Positions 55,999 through 64,000 of a DNA stretch of 64,000 nt are shown piece by piece (position 1 is the stretch's first letter; the number at the start of each line of letters is the position of its first letter). Source of the stretch: Adiantum capillus-veneris. Lineage: Eukaryota > Streptophyta > Polypodiopsida > Polypodiales > Pteridaceae. Below the pieces are notes generated by a model that saw only the letters and a list, made by a program, of their open reading frames with translations, ran no database searches and was not told the origin of the DNA. The translations under genes and the position numbers were made by a program. The DNA lies in contig CM043968.1 in assembly GCA_014529385.2 (NCBI GenBank), forward strand, positions 29,201,013-29,265,012, in the 5' to 3' direction.

Positions 55999-56482
55999 AT
56001 GGTTGGACCAATTTGTGGAAACCTCAAAGTTAAGTACATATGTGTAGGAACGATACTAGGATTGGTAACCTCCATAGAAGGTGCTCCTCCCAAGCCATTT
56101 GAAAGCCAAGGTTGTTGGGTAAGCCTCATAAACTCAAACTCAACGTTCGAGTGTAGACCAAAAACCTCATGAAATTGGTGGCTGCTTTACCTCCACCCTA
56201 GTTTGAATGGAGGCTCTCTAACTAGCACCAACTTATAGACTGACGAGTAGGGCCGGCCACCGAAGGCGGCCTCTCTCTCTCTCTCTCTCTCTCTTTCGTT
56301 TTCTCTCTTTATCCCGTGCAAGTGAGCTTCTCTCACATTTGGCATTTAGCCTTCAACTTGCAGATGTTGACACGTGTAAAGTGTACTCTCTATGCCGATA
56401 TAGAATACATATAGATTGTAAAACCCATGGTTGATGAGTGCACCAAAATTTCATGGCTTAGAGTAAACTAAAAACTCCATAT
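55999..56482. other. Intergenic stretch with (CT)n tract
   Basis: Contains a GGCCGGCC motif (56252-56259) and a (CT)n run (56271-56295). No coding or repeat feature is otherwise seen up to the P5 LTR. Confidence 0.5.
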
Positions 56483-56715
56483 TGTGGAATCACCACGTGG
56501 CCAGTTTGTTAGCGCTTCCACATGGCCAGGTTGTAAGCATCTCCGACGGATGAACAGTCGGTTGTGATAACAAACCAAGACTGGTTCTTGCAAGACACCC
56601 AGTCTTGACAGTCGATGTAACCCATTATTTAGGAAGTAGAGCATGGAAATAGAAGGCAGAGGAAGTTAAAGTTAATTGTCTTTGTACAAGAGCTCCTGTT
56701 TAAGCGTATGCCACA
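56483..56715 (+). repeat. P5 5' LTR
   Basis: 233 bp; short for a plant Ty3/gypsy LTR. It matches 62399-62631 with scattered substitutions. Confidence 0.9.
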
Positions 56716-56824
56716 TTGGAGGAGTTGACGGCTCCATCCTGCACGGCTGAATCTCTCTTGCCTACTATCCTGCAGCAGCAGCAGCAGACATACCAGTCTC
56801 TAGATTTCCTATCTTGCTCCGAAT

Positions 56825-57744
56825 ATGAGCCGTCCTCTCTCTCCTCACCTTAGTCCTGCTTCCCCTCAATACGAGGATGCATCAATGCACCCTGAGTTCG
56901 CACACCAGATCTCACTAGAACAGATGTTTCAAGCCGTGTCAAACATCTTAGTGCAGGTAAATCACACCAATCGGACCTTGGTGAGTTACCTCTCTACTCA
57001 CGCTACACAAAAACACAACACAGATAGCAAAATTCGACCTAAGTCATTCTCTGGTCTTCCGACTGAAGATGTACTCACTTGGCTTGACCATTATGATAAT
57101 GTAGCTAGCTATCATGAGTGGTCTGACACAAGGAAAACCAGAGGGGCCCGCACACTATTTGAGGGGGTAGCTGCAACATGGTTTGTCCAACAGGATGATT
57201 CAGTCAAAGAGAATTGGGCAGCTCTGAAGACCCAATTAATTCAGAACTTCGCTCATCAGAATGTACACAGACGGCTTTACAACAACTGCAAACCCTCAAG
57301 CAACAACAGCATGAGCCCGTTGCGCAATTTGCTGTCAGGATGAACCAACTCCTCCTGCGCGCGGATCCTACCATGTCCGAGGAAATGAAGCTTTTCTTCT
57401 TGTGGCCTCGGCTTCGACATGACATATCTCGAAGAGTACGTGATCAGGGACCCACGACATTCCAGTCTGCCATCCAGATTGCACAACGTATAGAAGGTAC
57501 AATCCAGCATGATCAACAAACTATTCTTGTTTCACAATCCCCAACACCTACTCAAAGTACAGATGCCTTTCCCACACCTATGGACCTAGATGTCGAAAAC
57601 TCTCAACTCAACACACGCAGGTCACTCCCAGCTCGCGATTCACAAGGGCGCCCAAAATGTTTTTATTGCAACAATTATGGGCATGTTAAAAGACATTGCA
57701 GGAGACTTCAATCGACTCGGCGGTATCAAAATGCACAAATTTAG
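56825..57744 (+). pseudogene. P5 gag with zinc knuckle (one frameshift)
   Basis: The first frame starts MSRPLSPHLSPASPQYEDAS and runs through the capsid core (IRPKSFSGLPTEDVLTWLDH, ARTLFEGVAATWFVQ). It loses frame near 57262. The second frame continues LQQLQTLKQQQHEPVAQFAV, then RMNQLLLRADP, and ends with a knuckle CFYCNNYGHVKRHC (intact CX2CX4HX4C). A single indel separates the two halves. Confidence 0.85.
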
Positions 57745-57851
57745 ATCAATGATGCCGCAACGCTTGCTGCTTTGCCGAAAAACATCTGAGCGGGTGGTTG
57801 GTGGAAGGAAATCCCTAGAATTGTCAGGCTGCCTCATCTTCCGGACGCATA

Positions 57852-58241
57852 GTGTGTTCAACGCTGGTCCAACTCGAAAACACACTTCAAGAAGCACTAC
57901 TTGATTCAGGAAGTTCCATTTCTTCTATTAGTCAATCACTAGTTCAGCAACTAGGTCTTTCCACTAGCCAGGCACCACCAATTTCTGTTCTTTTTGGAGA
58001 TAATAATCAGTTGTATCACTTTGACACAGTAGTACACTGTAGTTTTTATGTTGCACACAAGCAGTTTAGTCATACTTTTTATGTTTTGCCCCGCCAGCTT
58101 TTTGCTTTGACTATTGGGTGTGACTGGTTTGTCAAACATAGAGCACGTTTGCAGTTTGATACTCATCATTTAGTATTACCAAACACGTTACCAATTCCTT
58201 TCATAAGTTCTCCTGAAGGGCCGAATTTTTTTCATGCATAG
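57852..58241 (+). pseudogene. P5 aspartic protease
   Basis: The 129-codon frame shows EALLDSGSSISSISQSLVQQ with the retropepsin DSG active site, then FYVLPRQLFALTIGCDWF (the flap/C-terminal pattern ILGCDWL). It ends at TAG 58239-58241, and RT follows in the same frame after that one stop. This is either a nonsense mutation in a fused PR-RT frame or, less likely, a read-through site. Confidence 0.8.
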
Positions 58242-58250
58242 TGTGTAGTT

Positions 58251-59474
58251 GTGGAGAAAGAGAACCATTTGCATGACGTTCGCTCTATACTCACCAAGTT
58301 TCCCACATTGTTTCGAACACGCACCACTACGTCACAAATCAATCTGCCAGTCTGTCACTCTATTCGAACAGGCGATGCCCATCCTATACGAATGGCTTCT
58401 AGACACAGGTCGCCTCTTCAAAACCAAAGAATAAATGAAGCAGTACAGGACATGCTTAAAAAAGGGCTCATTCAGCCTTCCTGCAGTGATTGGGTGTCAG
58501 AACCTCACCTTGTCAGAAAAGATGACGGAAGTTTCCGTTTCTGCATCGACTTTCGTCCCCCCAACAAGGTAACCATCCATGACTTGTACCCATTACCTCG
58601 CATAGATGACCTCCTTGATCAATTAGGCAAGTCAAAATACTTCACTTCTCTTGATCTCGCTTCAGGGTATTGGCAAATACCCATAGGCCATGACTTGTAC
58701 CCATTACCTCACATAGATGACCTCCTTGATCAATTAGGCAAGTCAAAATACTTCACTTCTCTTGATCTCGCTTCAGGGTATTGGCAAATACCCATAGATC
58801 CCTCTGATGCCCACAAAACTGCCTTCAAAACTCCCCTCGGGCTGTTTCAGTTTACCAGGATGCTGTTTGGTCTCTCAGATGCTGGAAGTTCATGTCGGCG
58901 TGTAGCAAATCACATTTTTTATGACCTCATTTGTGAAGGGGTGGTTATAGTTTATCTAGATGACATTCTCATCCATACAGCAAGTTGGGAACAACACATA
59001 CAGGTTCTCAAGAAAGTGCTCACAAGGATAGCTAGATTCAACCTTCAGCTGCAATTTCAAAAATGTAAGTGGGGTGCCACAAAACTCAAATTTCTTGGGT
59101 TTGTGATCTCTTTTGAGGGCATCCAGATGGACCCGTCCAAAGTTCTTGCCATCCAGAATTACCCTCCTCCATCTAATGTCAAAAACCTGCAAAGTTTTCT
59201 CGGTATGGCAAATTTTTCACTTAGATTCATTCCTAATCTAGCTGCCATAACCTACCCTCTCTGCCAACTCTTGAAGAAAGACGCAAAATACACTTGGAAT
59301 TTAGCTTGCCAGGATAGTTTCACTAAGCTCAAACAGGTTATCCAGGAAGCTGCACTTTTAGCTCATCCAAATTTTCAGCGGCCTTTTAGATTACAGACGG
59401 ACGCCTCAAATAGGGGCCTTGGAGCAGTTCTCCTCCAGCAGGATGATGCTCTGGCGCCCCATATCTTTGATTAG
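58251..59474 (+). pseudogene. P5 reverse transcriptase and RNase H start, with duplicated motif A
   Basis: The 407-codon frame holds the RT entry (HRSPLQNQRINEAVQDMLKK), FRFCIDFRPPNKVTIHDLYP and KYFTSLDLASGYWQIPI twice (motif A). It continues TAFKTPLGLFQFTRMLFGLS, VVIVYLDDILIH (YLDD catalytic motif), KFLGFVIS and the RNase H start LQTDASNRGLGAVLLQQ. An exact 111-bp in-frame tandem duplication (58577-58687, 58688-58798; one base differs) inserts 37 extra residues. The frame shifts near 59452 in RNase H. Confidence 0.9.
58577..58798 (+). repeat. 111-bp tandem duplication in P5 RT
   Basis: Two back-to-back 111-bp units beginning CCATGACTTGTACC, differing by one base (CGCATAG against CACATAG). 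A length of 3 x 37 keeps the reading frame. Confidence 0.97.
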
Positions 59475-59837
59475 TCGCTCATTGACTCCTTCTAAATTGA
59501 ATTATTCTACGATCGAAAAGGAGTTACTTGCAATTGTTTGGGCTTTTGCAAAATTTCATCCATACTTACATGGTGGAAATATTCAAGTGGAGACTGATCA
59601 TCAACCTCTAATCTCGCTCATTCAAAAACAGCACCCTCCTGGTTGCCTTTTGCGATGGGTTCTTGCTTTACAGGAATACCACTTTACCATTACTTATTGC
59701 AAAGGGGCCACAAATTTCATTGCAGATGGATTGCCCAGAGCTGAATGTCAAGCCACTCAATTTACTCCCCCACCCACAGACTTACCAGTTCGAATGGACC
59801 AGATGGCCATTTTCCAACAACAAGATCCTCACATTAA
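59419..59837 (+). pseudogene. P5 RNase H, remainder
   Basis: The frame 59419-59856 carries SKLNYSTIEKELLAIVWAFA, YLHGGNIQVETDHQPLISL and YHFTITYCKGATNFIADGLP. This is the RNase H core with Glu and Asp ligands and the normal C-terminal end. It is in frame with integrase at 61163 onward after removal of the TIR element: QQDPHI is followed by NELISQIQ. Confidence 0.88.
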
Positions 59838-61162
59838 CACTAGGTTGGTAACCTAACAGGACATAAAAGTGTCCTTTCAGGGTTTTGAAAAAAACCTCTA
59901 AAACCATAGTAGATCCACTCATTTTGTAAAATCCTTTCATGAGGTTATAGTTCAAGGACTACTACACATGGAAAAAATAAGAAACTTGTAAAATTTCTCA
60001 TCTTTTGGTCACACCAAGCCTCCAAAGTTGATGGACCAGTACATTTTCATCAAAACAGTCATTTTTTACGTTTTGTTGCATAAAAATAAGATTAGGGATT
60101 TTTGTAGGACTTGAGATAAATTCCCTAGTTAACTTCAATGGGTTGGTGATTAGAACATATGATTGCTTCTCACTCACTATGTTTTGTTTTGCCAAAAGAA
60201 ATAGGTACAAAAAAGTTGAATTTTTTCCATTCTGCAAACCTATCATCAAAGTTTCTATAGCCATGCTCAATACAAATAATATATGCATCTTTTCTTAGTT
60301 CCCTATTGTCCTTTAGGCTCATAAGGAGCCATGGAGCATGTCAAAAGAATAATACATCTCTTACCAAGGGGAATCTTGGGGACAAAGATGAAGTGCTAAA
60401 TACAACAAACATGAAAAAACTGGGCTCAACATTATGAGTTGTAGAATCCCATAGAAACTATTCAATATCTAGCCAAATTTGATCCTTATGACTAGATATG
60501 GTTACTACATACAAAAATGCATGTAGTTGTCACAAGAAACTAACAATATTGAGAAAGCTATACTTGATATACTAGAATGTTTCGTTTTCTTCTATAATTG
60601 AAAAAACCAACCGTCGTTGTCTACTATGCAAAATAGGGTATTAGGTGCCCCAAAACTCAAGGAATATTAGATTTATGTTACAATATGCAACAAAGAAAAT
60701 CAAAAGTGCATTTTGATATCATGAAAGCCACCAAAAAAATCATAGAAGAGCTAAAATTGGCTAAAAGACAGGATTTGACAATTTTTGTAATTTGGTCATA
60801 ACTTACAACTTTAACATTTATTTCTCCCTAGAAGCACCAGGACATGTTGAGGACTACTAAAGATAGTTCTCTAGCATTATAGACCTCAAAAACATGAATT
60901 CTAGAGTGGTATAGTTGCAAAAAGTTGAAAAAAGCCAAAAACAAGAACCGTTTTTTCACACGGTTTAGGTTGTGAAATGTTGTGCAAGGACAAGGTTAAA
61001 GAATATGGAATTGATATTCCAAAAAAATGTCGAGTTTTTTTCAGCTCATGAGACAACTTTCTAGAGAGATAGCACCTCAAAATCCATTTTGAAACTCCTG
61101 ACATAATTCAAAGAAAATGGTCACTTAACAGGACATAAAAGTGTCCCATTACCAACCTAGTG
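59838..61162. mobile_element. 1,325-bp non-autonomous TIR transposon in P5 pol
   Basis: Terminal inverted repeats CACTAGGTTGGTAA at both ends, bordered by TTAA on each side (59834-59837, 61163-61166). Taking out the element and one TTAA rejoins P5 pol exactly in frame. Subterminal GGACATAAAAGTGTCC occurs near both ends (59858-59873, 61131-61146). It is AT-rich, with no open frame of significance and no transposase remnant. TTAA borders suggest piggyBac-like insertion. Because TTAA is palindromic, a TA duplication with ends ACACTAGG is equally consistent, and the CACTA start alone is not proof of an En/Spm element. Confidence 0.85.
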
Positions 61163-62121
61163 TTAATGAGCTCATCAGCCAGATACAGTCTCCTTTTCCA
61201 ACAGCTCAACAACGTCGTTTCATTCTCATTGACAATGTGGTTTTCTACACAGACCCTAATCAACAACCCCGGGTTGTAGTACCCACAGCTCTGCAACTCA
61301 CCTATCTGCAGTTCTACCATTCACACCCTCTGTGCGGCCATTTGGGTTTTCATAAGGTACTCAAGAAACTCAGGTTACACTATTATTGGCCCAAAATGAG
61401 ACAGTCAGTCTCACAGTTCTTACAACAATGTGAAATTTGTCAAAGCATCAAATCTCCCACACAACAGGTGGGACACTGGTCTCCCCTTGTCGTAAATGAG
61501 CCATTCGAATTGGTTGGCTGCGATTTGATAGGCCCATTTCCTACATCTAGCTCAGGTAATCGCTACATTTTAGTCATTACAGAATATCTAACTAGGTGGT
61601 GTGAAGCTCTTGCTATTCCAGATGCTACCGCTTCTCCTATCGCTGCGGCTTTACTACAAAAGGTGATTTTCAATCATGGATGCCCGCTGCAACTTCTCTC
61701 AGATCAAGGTACCCAGTTTAAAAGTGAAGTCTTGCACGTTCTCACCCAGGCTTTAGGAATCCAACAGCTGTTCACATCTCCATATCACCCACAAAAAAAT
61801 GGGTTGACAGAGCGACTTAATCGCACCATCAAACAGGTCATAGCATCTTTTGTAGACCCCTTACACCACAATTGGGATGAGGTGCTGCCATTTGCTGTAC
61901 ATGCGTACAATACATCAGTCCAAGCATCCACCAAGGTAAGCCCCTTCCGTGCATTGTATGGCTGCGATCCCCGACTTCCTCCTAACCTCCATACAGTTCA
62001 AGTCAAGCCAACTAAAGCCGATGCAACAGATTGGCTGCTGTACATGCAACAACACCAACCTCTCCTTCGACAAGCACTCATCAATAATCTACATCAAGCT
62101 CAAAGTAGACATAAAAAATAG
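61163..62121 (+). pseudogene. P5 integrase, zinc domain and catalytic core
   Basis: The frame contains YHSHPLCGHLGFHKVLKKL and FLQQCEICQSIKSPTQQ (HHCC domain). The DDE residues are ELVGCDLIGPFP (Asp), LLSDQGTQFKSEV (Asp) and HPQKNGLTERLNRTIKQV (Glu). All catalytic residues are intact. A TAG at 62119-62121 (HKK*YDEGR) interrupts it before the C-terminal domain. Confidence 0.92.
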
Positions 62122-62358
62122 TATGATGAAGGCCGCCAAGCTGTGGAATATCCGGATGGATCACTAGTGTTACTCTACTATCCAGTTCGCCGCCAACGCT
62201 TAAGTGAATCCTTGCTTCATCGCTGGGTTGGTCCCTACAAGGTTTTGCAACGAATCCGCACTAATACATATCGACTAAAACATCTAGAAAAGAATTCATT
62301 CACTACTGCCCATGTTGTAAGGATGAAACCCTACCATTCAAGCCCCCCTAGCTTATAG
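62122..62358 (+). pseudogene. P5 integrase C-terminal (GPY/F) domain
   Basis: It continues the integrase frame: VEYPDGSLVLLYYPVRRQRL, SESLLHRWVGPYKVLQRIRT (GPY motif), YRLKHLEKNSFTTAHVVRMK. It ends at TAG 62356-62358. No chromodomain follows; only 40 bases separate it from the LTR. Confidence 0.88.
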
Positions 62359-62398
62359 AATCAGGCACACTAGTCATCTCTTCGTTTTAGGGGGGAGG

Positions 62399-62631
62399 TG
62401 TGGAATCACCACGTGACTAGTTTGTTAGCGCTTCCACATGGCCAGGTTGTAAGAATCTCCAACGGATGAACACTCGGTTATGATAACCAACCAAGACTGG
62501 TTCTTGCAAGACACCGAGGCTTGACAGTCGATGCAACCCAGTATTTAGGAAGCGGAGCATGGAAATAGAAGGCAGAGGAAGTTACAGTTAACTGTCTCTG
62601 TACAAGAGCTCCTGTTTAAGCGTATTCCACA
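62399..62631 (+). repeat. P5 3' LTR
   Basis: 233 bp, directly after the polypurine tract; ends GTATTCCACA. Confidence 0.9.
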
Positions 62632-62820
62632 ATATAATGGATCCAATGTCAAGAGGAGGACAATAAACGGAGCACATGCCATCGCCAAGGCTCTAGAGGG
62701 CCGAGAGAGGAGAGATGAAGCGTGGGAACAGTAGGTGGCATGCAAGGAGGTAAGTGGTAAGTAAAAAGGCAGACCTTTTTTGTTGGGAGATGCTTCGAAA
62801 GTTAAATTGCACGAGACCTC

Positions 62821-62857
<37 letters not shown>

Positions 62858-63014
62858 GTGTTTCTCGACGTGAGGCGTCGTACCGCATCCTACATAGAGA
62901 TAGAACGGGGCTGGCCCCGGCTCGTGGGAGCAGCTGGTTGTGTTCAAAGCCTGCATGCCTGGCTCAAAAAGAGACTACAGAGTCGCGCGCGCTTCCACAC
63001 ACACACACACAGTG

Positions 63015-63058
<44 letters not shown>

Positions 63059-63407
63059 GAGCTTCATCGCGATGATCATGACAGATCTGACTTTTCTTGC
63101 ACCCACATTTCCTTCTTTGCCGGTATACGTCCCTTGACCTTATTATTCAGAGTTAATTCTACCCAATTCCCTGCTGAAATGGCGTGAGATCAATGTATGA
63201 GAGAGAGAGAGAGAGAGAGAGAGCTGCATTATTGTGTCTGCTGAATCCAGAGGTAGAGAGGAGTACATTCTCTCCTTCCCTCTCTCTCTTGCGCGCAGCC
63301 TCAAACACACACGCACACACAGAAGCGTAGATAAGAGAACATTTTCTTGCACCTCTTCCATAGTCACAGACTGACGCTAGCTTAATTGGGCTATTCACTC
63401 TCTCACA
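62632..63407 (+). promoter_or_regulatory. Upstream/5' UTR region of the MPB2C-like gene with CT, AC and GA tracts
   Basis: The region leading to the ATG at 63408 is unlike the flanking transposons. It carries (CT)n at 62824-62854, (AC)n at 62998-63010, (GA)n at 63017-63056 and (GA)n at 63200-63223. CT/GA tracts are common in plant core promoters and 5' leaders (GAGA-type elements, Y patches). No convincing TATA box was found. The transcription start is unknown. Confidence 0.45.
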
Positions 63408-63686
63408 ATGGAAGTGGGCAAAGCTGCTGCGCACTCGCCAGCGCCGCATTACTCAAGAAGGTGGGATTCTATCAGCCCAAACGACCCTTTCTACTCTGCA
63501 GATAGTTGGAAGGATAGAAATTTCAGTGGACTTGCTGCATCATCACATACATGGAGCGAGTGCTCTGCAACATCAGCCTCTTCATCATCACCTTCTCTTT
63601 CCTCCGGTCTGCCTCCCGACAGCAGCTTAGACAAAGTGCTCTTTCACAACCTGGTGGAGATGATCCCCCTTGTGGAAACATTTATG
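63408..63686 (+). CDS. Probable first exon of an MPB2C-like microtubule-associated protein
   Basis: ATG at 63408 sits in a strong context (ACAATGG). The 93-codon reading begins MEVGKAAAHSP, is Ser-rich in the middle and ends SLDKVLFHNLVEMIPLVETF plus Met. That end resembles the conserved N-terminal segment of plant MPB2C (pattern LLKDLVEMVPLIE, recalled from the family, not searched). MPB2C is a cortical microtubule protein first found as a partner of a viral movement protein and of KNOTTED1. Directly after codon 93 comes GTACAC, a possible splice donor in phase 0. The open frame continues to 63767 but changes character (Cys/His/Lys-rich), consistent with intron. The rest of the gene would lie right of the window. 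It is the only host-type gene seen. Confidence 0.5.
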
Positions 63687-64000
63687 GTACACTCACATTG
63701 TAACCCTATCAAGAAGATTATCAAGCGCCATCAAATTGTATGCTGTTTCATGAAGTGTTCATCATGAGGGGAATGTTAATCTGCAAATTGTATATAGACA
63801 TACACATTTGTACTTAGTGCTTGCACATTGCCATCTTCCATTCAATTTCAAAAGAAATTCATGACATGCACGCGTATGCATCTCTGCTAACAAGATCATT
63901 ACAGCAGATTCCATGCTGCTTCGAGAATTGGCACCTCCCATCACATCCTGCATCTCAGAATTAGTATGTCATCCCCGAATTTGACAATGTACACCGTAGT
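63687..64000 (+). other. Putative first intron of the MPB2C-like gene
   Basis: Begins GTACAC at the end of the exon and runs to the window edge without another exon that I can recognise. AT-rich, no repeats. Confidence 0.35.

Larger units (their letters stand above)
56483..62631 (+). mobile_element. P5: Ty3/gypsy element with 233-bp LTRs
   Basis: LTRs 56483-56715 and 62399-62631 (233 bp each, TGTGGAATCACC...CCACA). The polypurine tract AGGGGGGAGG ends at 62398. A 4-bp atat lies on both sides (56479-56482, 62632-62635). The order gag, protease, RT, RNase H, integrase is Ty3/gypsy. There is no chromodomain after integrase. The primer region after the 5' LTR (TTGGAGGAGTTGACGG) is not the tRNA-iMet site used by the others, and I cannot assign it. 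The coding region is broken by two frameshifts, two stops and an inserted TIR element. Confidence 0.9.

Noticed and set aside
58239-58241. Read-through TAG between P5 protease and RT as a regulated signal
   Set aside because: P5 has other stops and frameshifts, and no read-through context was identifiable; a nonsense mutation is simpler.
59838-61162. Calling the TIR element an En/Spm (CACTA) transposon
   Set aside because: The ends begin CACTA, but the flanks are TTAA on both sides rather than a 3-bp direct duplication, so the superfamily is left open.
62780-63449. Several overlapping frames with Ser-Leu or Arg-Glu runs
   Set aside because: Produced by CT/GA microsatellites in the upstream region of the MPB2C-like gene; no domain.
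1-64000. tRNA, rRNA or other RNA genes
   Set aside because: tRNA-like signals found were primer binding sites and the SINE promoter; no full cloverleaf or rRNA sequence was recognised.

Overview
This window reads as a transposon-packed intergenic stretch of a large land-plant nuclear genome. The evidence is Ty1/copia and Ty3/gypsy retrotransposons with plant-type tRNA-iMet primer sites, very long LTRs, chromodomain-bearing (chromovirus) elements, a tRNA-derived SINE, CT/GA-rich leader DNA and no bacterial-style gene packing. A gymnosperm or another very large plant genome would fit, but the sequence alone does not settle it. Only one likely host gene is visible: the first coding exon of an MPB2C-like microtubule-associated protein at 63408-63686 (+).

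Layout, left to right. (1) 1-~9700: a degenerate minus-strand Ty3/gypsy element (T1, Ogre/Tat/Athila-like RT) running off the left edge. It is split in its protease by a solo LTR (2811-4833, minus). (2) ~9890-22384: a minus-strand chromovirus (H1), split by a complete younger relative, N1 (10529-19204, TSD tagga). (3) 22385-52076: another minus-strand member of that family, H2. Its left LTR is cut by copia A (22543-28074, minus, TSD tgtag). Its gag is cut by G3 (32846-40155, plus, TSD attct), a gag-only element with 2.8-2.9 kb LTRs. Its right LTR is cut by a 4.2-kb solo LTR, E4 (40909-45090, minus, TSD atgaa), and by copia B (45846-51342, plus, TSD ctttt). (4) 52077-56482: an older LTR fragment, an old copia pol remnant, unassigned DNA and one SINE. 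(5) 56483-62631: P5, a plus-strand Ty3/gypsy element with 233-bp LTRs. Its pol is interrupted by a 1,325-bp TIR transposon (59838-61162). (6) 62632-64000: microsatellite-rich upstream DNA, the MPB2C-like exon and the start of its putative intron.

Most insertions were defined by finding both element ends and the target-site duplication, and by checking that removal restores the host reading frame or LTR. This gives a relative order: H1 before N1; H2 before G3, E4, copia A and copia B; T1 before the 2811-4833 LTR; P5 before the TIR element. Almost every retrotransposon coding region is broken by stops or frameshifts, so they are annotated as pseudogenes.

The most unusual signal is in the G3/E4 LTR family. 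Inside the LTR, downstream of its TATA box, lies a short open exon (34403-34543 in G3) rich in a KRTR motif. It ends exactly at a GT(A/G)GGT splice-donor-like site and is recognisable in four LTR copies. The internal gag lacks an obvious start codon. The proposal is that this LTR exon is spliced to the internal gag. The E4 LTR also carries about ten tandem copies of a 152-bp unit in what would be its leader intron.
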